A stretch of 64,000 nt of DNA from Ruegeria marisrubri (GCF_001507595.1 NZ_LQBQ01000034.1:279255-343254), one strand, 5' to 3'. Positions 35,786 through 45,597 are shown, counted from the stretch's first letter. Numbers and translations: made by a program. Notes: generated by a model not told the origin, from the sequence alone.

Positions 35786-36742
35786 ATGCATCCCATTATC
35801 AAACTGGTTTCCCAGCGCCTTGCGCTGGGAATCCTTCTGCTGTTTGGCGCTTCGGCCCTGATTTTCGGTCTGACCGAAGCCCTGCCCGGAGACGCCGCGC
35901 AAGCCGTTCTGGGACAGTCCGCAACGCCCGAGGCGCTGGCCAATCTGCGCGAGGAAATGGGCCTCAACCGCCCTGCCCTGACCCGTTACTTCGAATGGCT
36001 GACGGGCATCGTGCAAGGTGACATGGGCACATCCCTGACCAACAAGCTCGACATCGCCGAGTCCGTCGGCAACCGTCTGGGCAACACATTGTTCCTGGCC
36101 TTCTGGGCGGCCCTCATCTCAGTTCCGCTGGCGATTTTCCTCGGCCTCGTCGCGGTGCGCTACCGGAACCGCTGGCCGGACAAGCTGATCTCGGCCGTGA
36201 CGCTCACCACGATCTCGATCCCCGAGTTCCTGATCGGCTATGTGCTTGTCTATTTCATCGCGGTGAAACTGGGATGGTTCTCGCCGCTGGCGATGATCAA
36301 TGACAGCATGTCGCTAGGTCAGAAGCTTTCGGCCATCGCGCTGCCGGTCGTCGTTCTGACCATGGTGGTTCTGGCGCACATGATGCGCATGACGCGGGCC
36401 GCGATCCTGAACGTGATGCAGTCCGCCTATGTCGAGACGGCGGAACTCAAAGGCCTCAACAACTTCAAGATCATCTGGCGCCACGCCTTTCCCAACGCGA
36501 TCGCGCCGATCGTGAACGTGGTGATGTTGAACCTGGCCTATCTGGTCGTCGGTGTCGTCGTGGTCGAAGTGGTCTTCATCTATCCCGGCATGGGGCAATA
36601 CCTGGTGGACCATGTGACCAAGCGCGACGTGCCGGTGGTGCTGGCCTGCGGCGTCATCTTTGCCGCCATCTACATCGGTCTGAACATGGTGGCCGACATC
36701 GTCTCCATCCTGGCCAACCCGAGGCTGAGGCATCCGAAATGA
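35786..36742 (+). CDS. Peptide-type ABC transporter permease (DppB-like)
   Basis: 318 aa inner-membrane permease with six helices. N-terminal RLALGILLLFGASALIFGLT and LPGDAAQAVLGQSATPEALA are typical of DppB/OppB proteins. The EAA cytoplasmic loop is AAILNVMQSAYVETAELKGL then NNFKIIWRHAFPNAIAPI. It starts 15 bases after the binding-protein stop and overlaps the next permease gene by 4 bases (ATGA). Confidence 0.94.
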   Translation: MHPIIKLVSQRLALGILLLFGASALIFGLTEALPGDAAQAVLGQSATPEALANLREEMGLNRPALTRYFEWLTGIVQGDMGTSLTNKLDIAESVGNRLGNTLFLAFWAALISVPLAIFLGLVAVRYRNRWPDKLISAVTLTTISIPEFLIGYVLVYFIAVKLGWFSPLAMINDSMSLGQKLSAIALPVVVLTMVVLAHMMRMTRAAILNVMQSAYVETAELKGLNNFKIIWRHAFPNAIAPIVNVVMLNLAYLVVGVVVVEVVFIYPGMGQYLVDHVTKRDVPVVLACGVIFAAIYIGLNMVADIVSILANPRLRHPK

Positions 36743-37554
36743 AGAATATCCCTATCTCTGCCTTGATCGGCCTGGGCTTTACGGCCCTCTACTTTTTCGT
36801 GGCGATCTTCGCGCCCCTGCTGGCCCCCTACGGGATGGCCGAGGTCGTGGGCGACGTTTGGGAGCCTTCGAGCGCCGAGCATCTTCTGGGCACCGACAAT
36901 ATCGGCCGCGATCTGCTGAGCCGCATGATCTATGGCGGGCGCACGACGATCTTCGTCGCCACGGCGGCCACGATCCTCAGCTTCGTGACCGGCTCGATCC
37001 TGGGCTTTCTGGCCGCCGTTCTGGGCGGCTGGGCCGATCAGGTCATGTCGCGCCTGGTCGATCTTGTAATGTCGATCCCGTCGCTGATCACCGCGCTGGT
37101 GGTTCTGGCGATGGTCCCCGTGACCATCCCGGTTCTGATCGTGGTCATGGGGCTGCTGGACGCCACCCGCGTCTATCGCCTGGCCCGCGCCGTCGCGGTT
37201 GACATCGAGGTTATGGACTATGTCGAGGCCGCCAAGCTGCGCGGCGAGGGTCATGGCTGGATCATCTTCCGCGAGATCCTGCCCAACGCACTGTCGCCGC
37301 TGGTGGCCGAACTGGGCCTGCGCTTCATCTTCATGGTCCTGTTCGTCTCGACCCTGTCCTTCCTGGGTCTGGGCGTTCAGCCGCCGCTGGCCGACTGGGG
37401 CGGGATCGTGAAGGAAAACAAGGACGGCATCGTCTACGGCATCGGCGCGGCACTGTATCCGGCCGTGGCCATCGCCACGCTGGCCATCTCGGTCAACCTG
37501 GTGGCCGACTGGATCCTGAACCGCACCACATCGCTGAAAGGAGGCCGGGGATGA
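36739..37554 (+). CDS. Peptide-type ABC transporter permease (DppC-like)
   Basis: 271 aa, second permease. HLLGTDNIGRDLLSRMIYGG is the DppC/OppC hallmark. The EAA loop reads VMDYVEAAKLRGEGHGWIIF, and the end QPPLADWGGIVKENKDGIVY is also typical. Overlaps the upstream permease by 4 bases and the ATPase by 4 bases, so stoichiometric coupled translation is likely. Confidence 0.94.
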   Translation: MKNIPISALIGLGFTALYFFVAIFAPLLAPYGMAEVVGDVWEPSSAEHLLGTDNIGRDLLSRMIYGGRTTIFVATAATILSFVTGSILGFLAAVLGGWADQVMSRLVDLVMSIPSLITALVVLAMVPVTIPVLIVVMGLLDATRVYRLARAVAVDIEVMDYVEAAKLRGEGHGWIIFREILPNALSPLVAELGLRFIFMVLFVSTLSFLGLGVQPPLADWGGIVKENKDGIVYGIGAALYPAVAIATLAISVNLVADWILNRTTSLKGGRG

Positions 37555-39188
37555 GCGATACCCTTCTCAAGGTCCGCGACCTCAAGATCGGCGCGACCGT
37601 CTATCCGCCGGGCGAAAAACCCCGCGACATCGAGATCGTGCACGGGGTCAGCTTTGACCTCGAGCGCGGCAAGGTGCTGGGCCTGATCGGCGAATCCGGT
37701 GCCGGCAAGTCGACCATCGGGCTGGCGACGATGGCCTATGGCCGCGGCGGCGTAAGAATCACCGGCGGCGAAGTCTGGGTGAACGGGCGCGATATCCTGA
37801 AATCGTCACTCAAGGATGTCCGCAAGCTGCGCGGGGGCGAGGTGACCTATGTGTCGCAATCCGCCGCCGCCTCGTTCAACCCGGCCAAGAAGATCATGGA
37901 TCAGGTGGTCGAAGCCGCGGTCGAGCAAAAGAAGTTCACCCGAAAAGAGGCCGAAGCCCGCGCGCGTGACCTCTTTGCCAAGCTCGGCCTGCCCGATCCC
38001 GACAACATCGGCGACCGTTACCCGCACCAGGTTTCGGGTGGTCAGTTGCAGCGCTGCATGACGGCGCTGGCGCTCTGCCCCGAGCCGGATCTGGTGGTGT
38101 TCGACGAGCCCACCACGGCGCTCGACGTAACCACCCAGATCGACGTTCTGATGGCGATCAAAGAGGCCATCCGCGATACCGGCGTCGCCGCGCTCTACAT
38201 CACCCACGACCTGGCGGTGGTGGCGCAGGTGAGCGATGACATCATGGTGCTGCGGATGGGCAACATGGTCGAATACGGCACCACCGACCAGATTATCAAC
38301 AACCCGCAGGAGGAATACACCCAGGCGCTGGTCTCGGTGCGTTCGATCGAGCACGAAGAGAAAGAGCCGACGCCAAACCCGCTGTTGAGCGTGGACGGCA
38401 TCACCGCGCGCTACAAGGGGCTGAACTTCGACGTTCTGAACAATGTCACCGTGGACCTGCACCCGGGCCAGACGCTTGCGGTCGTGGGTGAATCCGGCTC
38501 GGGCAAGTCCACGCTGGCGCGGGTGATCACCGGCCTTCTGCCGCCGCGCGATGGCGAGATCACCTTTGCAGGCCGCAAGCTGTCGCGCGACTTGTCGGGG
38601 CGTAGCCGCGAGGACCTGCGCGAATTGCAGATGATCTATCAGATGGCCGACGTGGCGATGAACCCGCGCCAGACGGTGGGCACGATCATCGGCCGTCCGC
38701 TGGAGTTCTATTTCGGCCTGCGCGGCTCGGAAAAGCGCAAGCGCATCATCGAACTGCTGGACGAGATCGAGCTGGGTGAATCCTTCATCGACCGCTACCC
38801 GGCCGAGCTTTCGGGCGGCCAGAAACAGCGGGTCTGCATCGCCCGGGCGCTGGCGGCCAAGCCCAAGATGATCATCTGTGACGAGGTCACCTCGGCGCTG
38901 GACCCGCTGGTGGCGGACGGTATCCTCAAGCTGCTTCTGGACCTGCAGAAGATCGAGGACGTGGCCTATCTGTTCATCACCCATGACCTGGCGACGGTAA
39001 AGGCGATCTCGGATTCGATTGCCGTGATGTATCAGGGGCGCGTGGTGCGCTATGGCTCCAAGTCTCAGGTGCTGAGCCCGCCGTTCGACGACTACACCGA
39101 CCTGCTGCTCAGCTCGGTCCCCGAGATGCACCTGGGCTGGCTGGAAGAGGTGGTCGCCCACCGCAAGATGGAGAGCGCGGGGCACTGA
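37551..39188 (+). CDS. Peptide-type ABC transporter ATPase, fused DppD-DppF
   Basis: 545 aa carrying two complete nucleotide-binding domains in one chain. The first has Walker A GLIGESGAGKST near residue 47, signature VSGGQLQRCM and Walker B LVVFDEPTTALD. The second has AVVGESGSGKST near residue 312, LSGGQKQRVCIARAL and MIICDEVTSALD; the Glu after Asp is present in the first (DEP) and the second (DEV). Most systems use two separate ATPases; this fusion would serve both permeases. Last gene of the importer operon. Confidence 0.93.
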   Translation: MSDTLLKVRDLKIGATVYPPGEKPRDIEIVHGVSFDLERGKVLGLIGESGAGKSTIGLATMAYGRGGVRITGGEVWVNGRDILKSSLKDVRKLRGGEVTYVSQSAAASFNPAKKIMDQVVEAAVEQKKFTRKEAEARARDLFAKLGLPDPDNIGDRYPHQVSGGQLQRCMTALALCPEPDLVVFDEPTTALDVTTQIDVLMAIKEAIRDTGVAALYITHDLAVVAQVSDDIMVLRMGNMVEYGTTDQIINNPQEEYTQALVSVRSIEHEEKEPTPNPLLSVDGITARYKGLNFDVLNNVTVDLHPGQTLAVVGESGSGKSTLARVITGLLPPRDGEITFAGRKLSRDLSGRSREDLRELQMIYQMADVAMNPRQTVGTIIGRPLEFYFGLRGSEKRKRIIELLDEIELGESFIDRYPAELSGGQKQRVCIARALAAKPKMIICDEVTSALDPLVADGILKLLLDLQKIEDVAYLFITHDLATVKAISDSIAVMYQGRVVRYGSKSQVLSPPFDDYTDLLLSSVPEMHLGWLEEVVAHRKMESAGH

Positions 39189-39209
39189 GCCTGCACCCAA
39201 AAAATCAGC

Positions 39210-39246
39210 AATCCCGGCGAAATGTCATGCGACAGACGCCGGGATT
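39210..39246. terminator. Inverted repeat after the ABC operon
   Basis: AATCCCGGCG (39210-39219) pairs perfectly with CGCCGGGATT (39237-39246) across a 17-base loop, 21 bases after the ATPase stop. The following TCGCCTTTC is only weakly T-rich, so termination is plausible but not certain. Confidence 0.5.
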
Positions 39247-39334
39247 TCGCCTTTCAGGACACGAAATGACTGGTCAGGTTTTGGCAAAGCGATAGGCTCG
39301 ACCGGACTCAGACACCGCGAACAAGGAGAGCGCG

Positions 39335-40171
39335 ATGGACCGCAAACTGCTGCTGATCATTCTTGACGGCGTGCCATGGCGCAATTTCCGTCGCCTGTTC
39401 GGCAATCTCGAAGGCTGGGTCGACAGCGGCGAGGCGCGGGTATGGAAACACCGCTCGGTCCTGCCGTCGATCTCGGCCAGCTGCTATGCCTCGATCCACA
39501 CGGGCGTGACCCCGGCCGAGCATGGCTGCACCGGCAATGGCAACGTCTTTCGCCTGCAGCACAAGGACATCTTCAGCCAGGTGCGCGAGGCCGGCGGCGT
39601 GACCGGGGCCGTGACCCACAGCTTCTGGTCACAGTTCTTCAACCGCCACCCCTTCGACTATGTCCGCGACATCGAATATGACGAGCCGGACAGCGCAACC
39701 ATCAACCACGGCCGGTTCCACACCATGACCGGCTATGGCCACGACAACCAGATGACGCCGTCGGATGTGGACCTGTTCGCTACCCTGACCAACCTGTGCC
39801 TGCGCTACGGTCTGGACTACGGCATCCTGCACAGCTGCACATTGGACAGCATGGGCCACCGTTTCTATCACGACGCCCGCGAGATGGATCACGCCTGTTT
39901 CGTAGCGGACGAGATGCTGGCTCCCTTCATCCCCCGCTGGCGTCAACTGGGGTACGAGGTGATCGTGACGGCCGATCACGGTCAGGACGACCGGGGCCAC
40001 CACGGCGGGCGCGGCGAGTTGCAGCAGGACACGGCGCTGTACTACTTCGGCGATGCCGAGGGGCCGGACGCGGGTTACGTCATCGATCAGTTGCAGCTGG
40101 CCCCGACCATCCTGAAACGCCTGGGGGCCCCGGTCGCCGAGACGATGAAGGCCGAGACGTTCCTGAACTGA
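39335..40171 (+). CDS. Alkaline-phosphatase-superfamily phosphodiesterase/nucleotide pyrophosphatase
   Basis: 278 aa. LLLIILDGVPWRNFRRL holds the first metal Asp. VLPSISASCYASIHTGVTP corresponds to the nucleophile region of NPP-type enzymes (usually Thr, here Ser or Thr candidates). HSCTLDSMGH and VIVTADHGQDDRGHHGG provide the remaining Asp/His metal ligands. No signal peptide, so it may be cytoplasmic. ACAAGGAGAGCGCG precedes the ATG. It follows the ABC importer by 146 bases, possibly as a functional neighbour hydrolysing a phosphodiester or phosphonate. Substrate unknown. Confidence 0.82.
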   Translation: MDRKLLLIILDGVPWRNFRRLFGNLEGWVDSGEARVWKHRSVLPSISASCYASIHTGVTPAEHGCTGNGNVFRLQHKDIFSQVREAGGVTGAVTHSFWSQFFNRHPFDYVRDIEYDEPDSATINHGRFHTMTGYGHDNQMTPSDVDLFATLTNLCLRYGLDYGILHSCTLDSMGHRFYHDAREMDHACFVADEMLAPFIPRWRQLGYEVIVTADHGQDDRGHHGGRGELQQDTALYYFGDAEGPDAGYVIDQLQLAPTILKRLGAPVAETMKAETFLN

Positions 40172-40195
40172 CGGCGCACCTTGCTGTGGCGGGGA

Positions 40196-41122
40196 TCAGT
40201 CGTAGCACCAGATCCCCTGCCCCAGGGCCTCGATGGCGATGGTGATGCGTTCGAAACTGTCGCGGGCCCGGCCGACGGTCGTGCGGGCGCGCAGATAGCC
40301 GTGAACCAGCCCCTTTTCGTTCATCCAATGCGCCGTGCCGCCAGCCGCGAGGATGCGGTCACGGTAGTCCCGGCCATCGTCGCGCAGCGGATCACAGTCG
40401 GCGGTGAAAATGACGGTCGGCGGCAGGCCCGAGAAATCGGTGTCCTGCAAAGGCTCGTAGGTCGGATCGTTGGTGGGGGCGTCGCCGTCTCCGCAGCGCA
40501 TCTTCTTGTAGTAAAGAACATCCTCGCGCGTCAGCATCGGTGCGTTGGCATGTTCAAGGTAGGACCCCTGATCCACATCCCCCCCGAGGGTCGGGTAGAT
40601 CAGCACCTGTCCGAGTATGTTCTTCAGCCGCCCACGCGCATGATGCGCGACGCAGGCCGCAAGGTTCCCTCCGGCGCTGTCCCCGGCCAGAACCAGGGGG
40701 TCGCCGAATTCTTCCGCCGCCCAGACGGTCGCGGTCCAGCAATCCTCGAATTGCGCGGGGTGGCGGTATTCCGGGCATAGCCGGTAGTCGACCGCCACGA
40801 CGCGATATCCGGTTGCCGCGCAGATCTCGGCGCAAACGTCGTCGTGGCTTTCCAGGCCCCCAAGAACGAAACCACCGCCATGGAAATAGACAACGGTTCG
40901 CGTGGGATCGCCCAGTGTATAGACACGGACCGGAACGCCATTCGCGCTCCGGTCCTCTGTCTTTATCTCTGCGGGATAGCTTTCCCGGAACTCGCGGCAC
41001 ATGGCGTCGTAAAGTCGCCGCTGCTCTGCGATTGGCAGGTCTACTGCGTCTTCCGGGTAGGATTCGGCTGTCCGCCCGATGAATCTCCAGGTTTCTTCGT
41101 CGATCAGGCGTTCATAATCCAT
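40196..41122 (-). CDS. Alpha/beta hydrolase, hormone-sensitive-lipase family
   Basis: 308 aa carboxylesterase. The HSL oxyanion motif VVYFHGGGFVLGGLESHDDV, nucleophile elbow LVLAGDSAGGNLAACVAHHA, the acid in FTADCDPLRDDGRDYRDRIL and the His in GLVHGYLRA are all present. ATG at 41122 has GGAGGGG before it. It lies 11 bases downstream of the acyl-CoA synthetase stop on the same strand, so the two form an operon in which an ester could be split and the acid activated. Confidence 0.92.
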   Translation of the reverse strand: MDYERLIDEETWRFIGRTAESYPEDAVDLPIAEQRRLYDAMCREFRESYPAEIKTEDRSANGVPVRVYTLGDPTRTVVYFHGGGFVLGGLESHDDVCAEICAATGYRVVAVDYRLCPEYRHPAQFEDCWTATVWAAEEFGDPLVLAGDSAGGNLAACVAHHARGRLKNILGQVLIYPTLGGDVDQGSYLEHANAPMLTREDVLYYKKMRCGDGDAPTNDPTYEPLQDTDFSGLPPTVIFTADCDPLRDDGRDYRDRILAAGGTAHWMNEKGLVHGYLRARTTVGRARDSFERITIAIEALGQGIWCYD

Positions 41123-41133
41123 TGCCCCTCCGC

Positions 41134-43023
41134 TCAGGCAGCCCACTCCCAAGGCCGGGTGAAGCTACCCAGAACCTTGTTCACATCGTCCTCGGAGGAG
41201 CCGTTCGCGTCAAGCTGCGCGACGAGGCCGCGTTTCTTGTCGTCGACCACCGAAACCACGCGGGCCGCGACGCCGGCCTGTTCCAGGGCTTCGTTGTAGA
41301 CGCGGGTGATGGCCTGCTTGCGCAGCTCGGGCTTGAAGACCTTGCCCACGGCGGTCTTGGGCAGTTCGGGCAGGATCGTCAGGTGCTTGGGCTGCGCGGC
41401 GCGCTCATGCACGTGGATCTTGCAGTATTCCAGAAGTTCCTCTTCGGTCGCAGAGGCGCCTTCGACCAGTTCGACAAAGGCACAGGGCACCTCGCCGGCA
41501 TGCGAGTTGGGCTGACCGATCGCCCCGGCAAAGGCCACGGCGTCATGCCCCAGCAGAGCCTCTTCGATCTCGGCCGGGTCGATGTTGTGGCCGCCGCGAA
41601 TGATCAGGTCCTTGGCCCGGCCGGTGATCCACAGATACCCGTCCTCGTCGAAACGCCCCAGATCGCCGGTGCGCAGGTACTTGTCGTAGTGATAGAGATT
41701 CTTGTTCTTGTCGGGATCGGTATAGGTATTGCCCGCAAAGACACCCGGGTTCGAGATGCAGATCTCGCCCACCTCGTCCACCGCGCATTCCTGCGGCCCG
41801 TCGGGTCCGTCCTTCAGGATCTTCACATCCGTGTAGGGGAACGGGATGCCGATCGAGCCGATCTTCTTCTCGCCGTCCACCGGGTTGCACGAGACAAGAC
41901 AGGTCGCCTCGGTCAGGCCGTAGCCTTCGACAATGGTCACGCCGGTTGCCTCCTCGAAGCGGCGGAACAGTTCCACCGGCAGCGGGGCCGAGCCGGAAAA
42001 CGCCGTCTTGACCGTGGAGATATCCGCATCCACCGGACGCTGCATCTTGGCCGAGATCGCCGTGGGCACGGTGATGATGAAGGTGACCTTCCAGCGCTCG
42101 ATCAGCTTCCAGAAATTGTCGAACACGCCGTCGCCGCGATAGCCGGCAGGCGTCGGGAACACCACATGCGCGCCCGAGGCCACGGCGGCCATCACGATCA
42201 CATGGCAGGCAAAGACGTGGAACATCGGCAGCGGACACATGATCGTGTCCTTTTCCGAGAACAGCAGCGTGTTGCCCAGCCAGCCATTGTAGATCATGCC
42301 GGAATACTTGTGCTGCGCCACCTTGGGCATGCCGGTGGTGCCGCCGGTGTGGAAATAGCAGGCAACCCGGTCTTCCTTGCTGTCCTCGAAGGTCAGGGTC
42401 GTGGGCTGTTTGGCCAGTTCCTTGTTGAAATCCAGGTAGTCCGCGTGGGCCAGATGTTCCTTGTCTTCCATTTTCGGGCGGACGAATGGCACGATCCACG
42501 ACTTCGGCGGCGTCAGGTAACGGTTCAGATCCACCTCGAGCACGGTATGCACATTCGGCGCGTGACGCACGGCCTCGGCCACTTTCTGCGCGACGTCCGT
42601 CTTGGGGAAGGGTTTCAGCGTGACCACGACCTTGGCATTGGTTTCCCGCAGGATCGCGGCGATCTGCTCGGGCTCCAGCAGCGGGTTGATCGGGTTCACG
42701 ATGCCCGCGACAGCGCCGCCCATCAGGGTGATCAGCGTCTCGTTCGAGTTCGGCATCACATAGGCCACCACGTCCTTTTCTCCGACGCCAAGCGAGCGGA
42801 ACAGGTTGGCGGCCTGGTTGACCTTGCCCAGCAGCTCGGACCAGGTCAGCGTCTCGGCCTTGTCCTTGGGGCCAGAGAGAATCTGGAAACTGACGGCCTT
42901 GTGGTTCGGGAATTTCCCTGCCGTCCGGGACAGCAATTGATGGAACGTCACCGGCAGGTCACGCTCCTCCCACGGCATCTCTGCTTCGATACGTGCCTTG
43001 TCTTCCAACCCCACAAAAGCCAT
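41134..43023 (-). CDS. Acyl-CoA synthetase (AMP-forming)
   Basis: 629 aa, ANL superfamily. YFHTGGTTGMPKVAQHKYSG is the P-loop, VEGYGLTEATCLVSCNP the A5 motif, YLRTGDLGRFDEDGYLWITG and RAKDLIIRGGHNIDPAEIEE the A7-A8 hinge; the A10 Lys lies in LPKTAVGKVFKPELR. Activates a carboxylic acid (fatty or aryl) to its CoA ester; chain preference cannot be read. ATG at 43023 has AAGGGGAGGAACCG; the frame extends 27 codons upstream. Operon with the downstream esterase gene. Confidence 0.93.
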   Translation of the reverse strand: MAFVGLEDKARIEAEMPWEERDLPVTFHQLLSRTAGKFPNHKAVSFQILSGPKDKAETLTWSELLGKVNQAANLFRSLGVGEKDVVAYVMPNSNETLITLMGGAVAGIVNPINPLLEPEQIAAILRETNAKVVVTLKPFPKTDVAQKVAEAVRHAPNVHTVLEVDLNRYLTPPKSWIVPFVRPKMEDKEHLAHADYLDFNKELAKQPTTLTFEDSKEDRVACYFHTGGTTGMPKVAQHKYSGMIYNGWLGNTLLFSEKDTIMCPLPMFHVFACHVIVMAAVASGAHVVFPTPAGYRGDGVFDNFWKLIERWKVTFIITVPTAISAKMQRPVDADISTVKTAFSGSAPLPVELFRRFEEATGVTIVEGYGLTEATCLVSCNPVDGEKKIGSIGIPFPYTDVKILKDGPDGPQECAVDEVGEICISNPGVFAGNTYTDPDKNKNLYHYDKYLRTGDLGRFDEDGYLWITGRAKDLIIRGGHNIDPAEIEEALLGHDAVAFAGAIGQPNSHAGEVPCAFVELVEGASATEEELLEYCKIHVHERAAQPKHLTILPELPKTAVGKVFKPELRKQAITRVYNEALEQAGVAARVVSVVDDKKRGLVAQLDANGSSEDDVNKVLGSFTRPWEWAA

Positions 43024-43179
43024 GCGGTTCCTCCCCTTATGCGGTCCCATCGACGCGGACCGTTCTGTCCGCTCCAAGATGAGAGCAAATCCTCGTCTGT
43101 GCAAGCGAGGGCTTAATGGGCGGGGTGAGGATTGTGTAGAATGACGCTGCGACGAAAGTCAGGGTGCCGGAACGTCAAC

Positions 43180-45015
43180 TCATTCCGCGGCGACCCCGTC
43201 GGTGAACTGCAACCGCGCCAGACGGGCATACAGGCCCCCTTCGGCCACCAGGTCGGCATGGGTGCCCTGCGCCACGATGCGGCCTTCCTCCATCACCACG
43301 ATCCGGTCAGCCTTTTTCACCGTCGCAAGACGGTGGGCGACGATCAGCGTGGTGCGTCCGGCGCTGAGCTCATCGACCGCGCGCTGGACCGCCATCTCGC
43401 TCTCGGCATCCAGCGCCGAGGTTGCCTCGTCCAGCAGCAGCACCGGCGCGTCCCGCAGAATGGCGCGCGCGATGGCGATACGCTGTTTCTGACCACCCGA
43501 CAGCATCACGCCGCGCTCTCCGACGAAACTGTCATACCCCTCGGGCAGCGCCGCGATGAAATCATGCGCGGCGGCGGCGCGGGCGGCCGCCTCGACCTCG
43601 GCGTCAGAGGCGTCGGGCCGTCCGAAGCGGATGTTTTCCCGCGCCGAGGCGGCAAAGATCACCGGGTCCTGCGGCACCAGCGCGATATGGCGGCGGAACT
43701 CGGCCCGGCTCAACTCGCGCAGGTCAATGCCGTCCAGACTGACCTTGCCCGCGTCCGGGTCGTAGAACCGCTGGATCATCTGGATCACGGTCGTCTTGCC
43801 CGCCCCCGAAGGGCCGACGAAGGCCACGGTTTCGCCCGGCTCGACTTTCAGCGTCACATTGTCCAGCGCCGGAACCTCGGGGCGCGAGGGATAGCGGAAG
43901 CTCACCCCGTCGAATCCGATCTCACCGCGCACCGGCTGCGGCAGCGCCTTGGGGTTGGCCGGGTCGTTCACAGTGTCTTCGGCGTTGAGAAGCTCGACCA
44001 GCCGCTCGGTCGCGCCCGCCGCACGCTGCAACTCGCTCCAGATTTCTGACAGCGCCGCGACGGAACCGGCCATGATGACCGAGTAGATCACGAACTGGAT
44101 CAGCGTGCCTTCGGTCATGTTACCGGCGCGCACGTCGTTGGCCCCCATCCACAGAACGCCGACGATTCCCGAAAACACCAGGAAAATCACGATGACCGTC
44201 AGAACCGCGCGTGTCTGGATACGCCGCAGGGACACTTCGTAAGAGGTCTCGGTGACCTCGGCGAACTGCGCCCGGCTGGCGTCCTCATGCGTAAAGGCCT
44301 GCACGGTCTGAACGGCGCCCAGCGCCTCGCCCGCATTGCCCGACGAGGCGGCGATCCAGTCCTGGTTCTCGCGGCTGATGGCGCGCAGACGGCGCCCCAG
44401 CACCAGGATCGGCACGATGACCACCGGAATCAGCAACAGCACCATCGCCGTCAGCTTGGCCGAGGTCAGCAGCATCAGAACCAGCCCGCCCAGGAACATC
44501 AGCATGTTCCGCAAAGCGATCGAGGCGGACGAGCCCAGAACCGACTGGATCAGCGTGGTGTCGGTGGTGATCCGGCTCAGGACTTCGCCGGTCATGATGC
44601 GTTCAAAGAACTCCGGGCTCATCCCGATCACGCGATCGAACACGGCCTTGCGGATGTCGGCCACCACCCGTTCGCCCAACCGCGTCACCAGCGCATAGCG
44701 AATCCCCGTTCCCACGGCGAGAATCGCCGCGATTCCCAGCGCCGCCAGGAAATACAGGTTCAGCAACTCACCGTCTTCGATTCGGAAATGATCGACCACG
44801 CGACGCACTGCCAGCGGCAGGGTCAGCGTCATGCTGGCGGTCAGAACAAGTGCAAGCAGGGCGCCGATCATCAGCAGGCGGTAGGGCTTCAGGAACGGCC
44901 AGAGAGAGGCCAGAACGCTCATATTTCTGGACCCGGCCCGCTCGTCACTTGCTCCGGGTGCCGCGGATGTTGCCGCGTTGGCGGATTTAGATCTTGCCAT
45001 GTCAGGCCCTTGCAT
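43180..45015 (-). CDS. ABC exporter half-transporter (MsbA-like)
   Basis: 611 aa with an N-terminal six-helix exporter domain (LWPFLKPYRLLMIGALLALV onwards) and a C-terminal ATPase: VAFVGPSGAGKTTVIQMIQR, VMLSGGQKQRIAIARAILRD and VLLLDEATSALDAESEMAVQ, with H-loop VAHRLATV. Works as a homodimer in the inner membrane, exporting a lipid, peptide or drug. Starts at 45015 and 45000 are both preceded by fair ribosome-binding sites; a TTG lies at 45027. Single gene between the acyl-CoA synthetase and tRNA-Gly. Confidence 0.92.
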   Translation of the reverse strand: MQGPDMARSKSANAATSAAPGASDERAGSRNMSVLASLWPFLKPYRLLMIGALLALVLTASMTLTLPLAVRRVVDHFRIEDGELLNLYFLAALGIAAILAVGTGIRYALVTRLGERVVADIRKAVFDRVIGMSPEFFERIMTGEVLSRITTDTTLIQSVLGSSASIALRNMLMFLGGLVLMLLTSAKLTAMVLLLIPVVIVPILVLGRRLRAISRENQDWIAASSGNAGEALGAVQTVQAFTHEDASRAQFAEVTETSYEVSLRRIQTRAVLTVIVIFLVFSGIVGVLWMGANDVRAGNMTEGTLIQFVIYSVIMAGSVAALSEIWSELQRAAGATERLVELLNAEDTVNDPANPKALPQPVRGEIGFDGVSFRYPSRPEVPALDNVTLKVEPGETVAFVGPSGAGKTTVIQMIQRFYDPDAGKVSLDGIDLRELSRAEFRRHIALVPQDPVIFAASARENIRFGRPDASDAEVEAAARAAAAHDFIAALPEGYDSFVGERGVMLSGGQKQRIAIARAILRDAPVLLLDEATSALDAESEMAVQRAVDELSAGRTTLIVAHRLATVKKADRIVVMEEGRIVAQGTHADLVAEGGLYARLARLQFTDGVAAE

Positions 45016-45122
45016 TCTGGTCTCCAAAGGTTGCCCGCTTCATGGCCTCCGCACGCCGCGGGGTCAAGGACAGCGCCCCTCAGCGATGCATGAAAAGTCT
45101 ATTTGACGCAATTTCCGGAGAC

Positions 45123-45196
45123 TGGAGCGGGCGGCGGGAATCGAACCCGCGTCATTAGCTTGGAAGGCTAAGGTCTTACCACTACACAACGCCCGC
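45123..45196 (-). tRNA. tRNA-Gly (anticodon TCC)
   Basis: 74 nt including an encoded CCA. Acceptor stem GCGGGCG/CGCCCGC, D-loop with AGTGGTAAGAC, anticodon stem-loop TTAGC-CTTCCAA-GCTAA giving TCC, and T arm GCGGGTTCGATTCCCGC. Reads GGA/GGG. Immediately left of the mobile-element island; no duplicated 3' end was seen on the far side. Confidence 0.97.
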
Positions 45197-45447
45197 TCAG
45201 TGGAACCGTGACGTAATTCATTGCTTGTAGGGCGTCAAGCCCGTTTCCTGTCGCGAGACAACTTCCAATTCCGCCTCAGTTCGGCACGACGCGATGTTGG
45301 CGGTCGCGGGATGTTAGCAGCCCTATCCGGCTGATCAAAACCCCTCAATGCCAATTTGAAAGTAACCGCCCGATGTCCGTCGTCAGAGTTTTTCGGAATG
45401 CTGAGGCATTTTCGTAACGGAGGCTCTGGTTCGGTTTTTGTTTGAGT
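45197..45447. other. Intergenic, no gene seen
   Basis: About 250 bases between the tRNA-Gly 5' side and the first insertion-sequence remnant. It should contain the tRNA promoter. I see no coding or structured element. Confidence 0.5.
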
Positions 45448-45597
45448 TTATGCGGCAGCGGCTTGGTGCTGCAACCGGCGTTTTCTGATTGTCTGTTTCT
45501 TGATCTCCTCGCTCATTTTCAGGATCTTTGCGCTCCCGTTCAGACGGTCGTGCAGGTTGGAACGGGACATGCCCAGGGTCTCGGCAACCGTCTTCAT
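45448..45597 (-). pseudogene. IS3-family transposase orfB, N-terminal stub
   Basis: Begins MKTVAETLGMSRSNLHDRLN, the usual orfB start in this group, overlapping the orfA stop. After about residue 24 the sequence no longer resembles orfB and stops at codon 50. The integrase core is absent. Confidence 0.8.

Noticed and set aside
37806..39200. 464-codon minus-strand frame over the ABC ATPase
   Set aside because: Shadow of the double ATPase, whose Walker and signature motifs are on the plus strand.
41122..43116. 664-codon plus-strand open frame
   Set aside because: Exact antisense of the acyl-CoA synthetase; composition rich in His/Arg/Gly, no recognisable domain.
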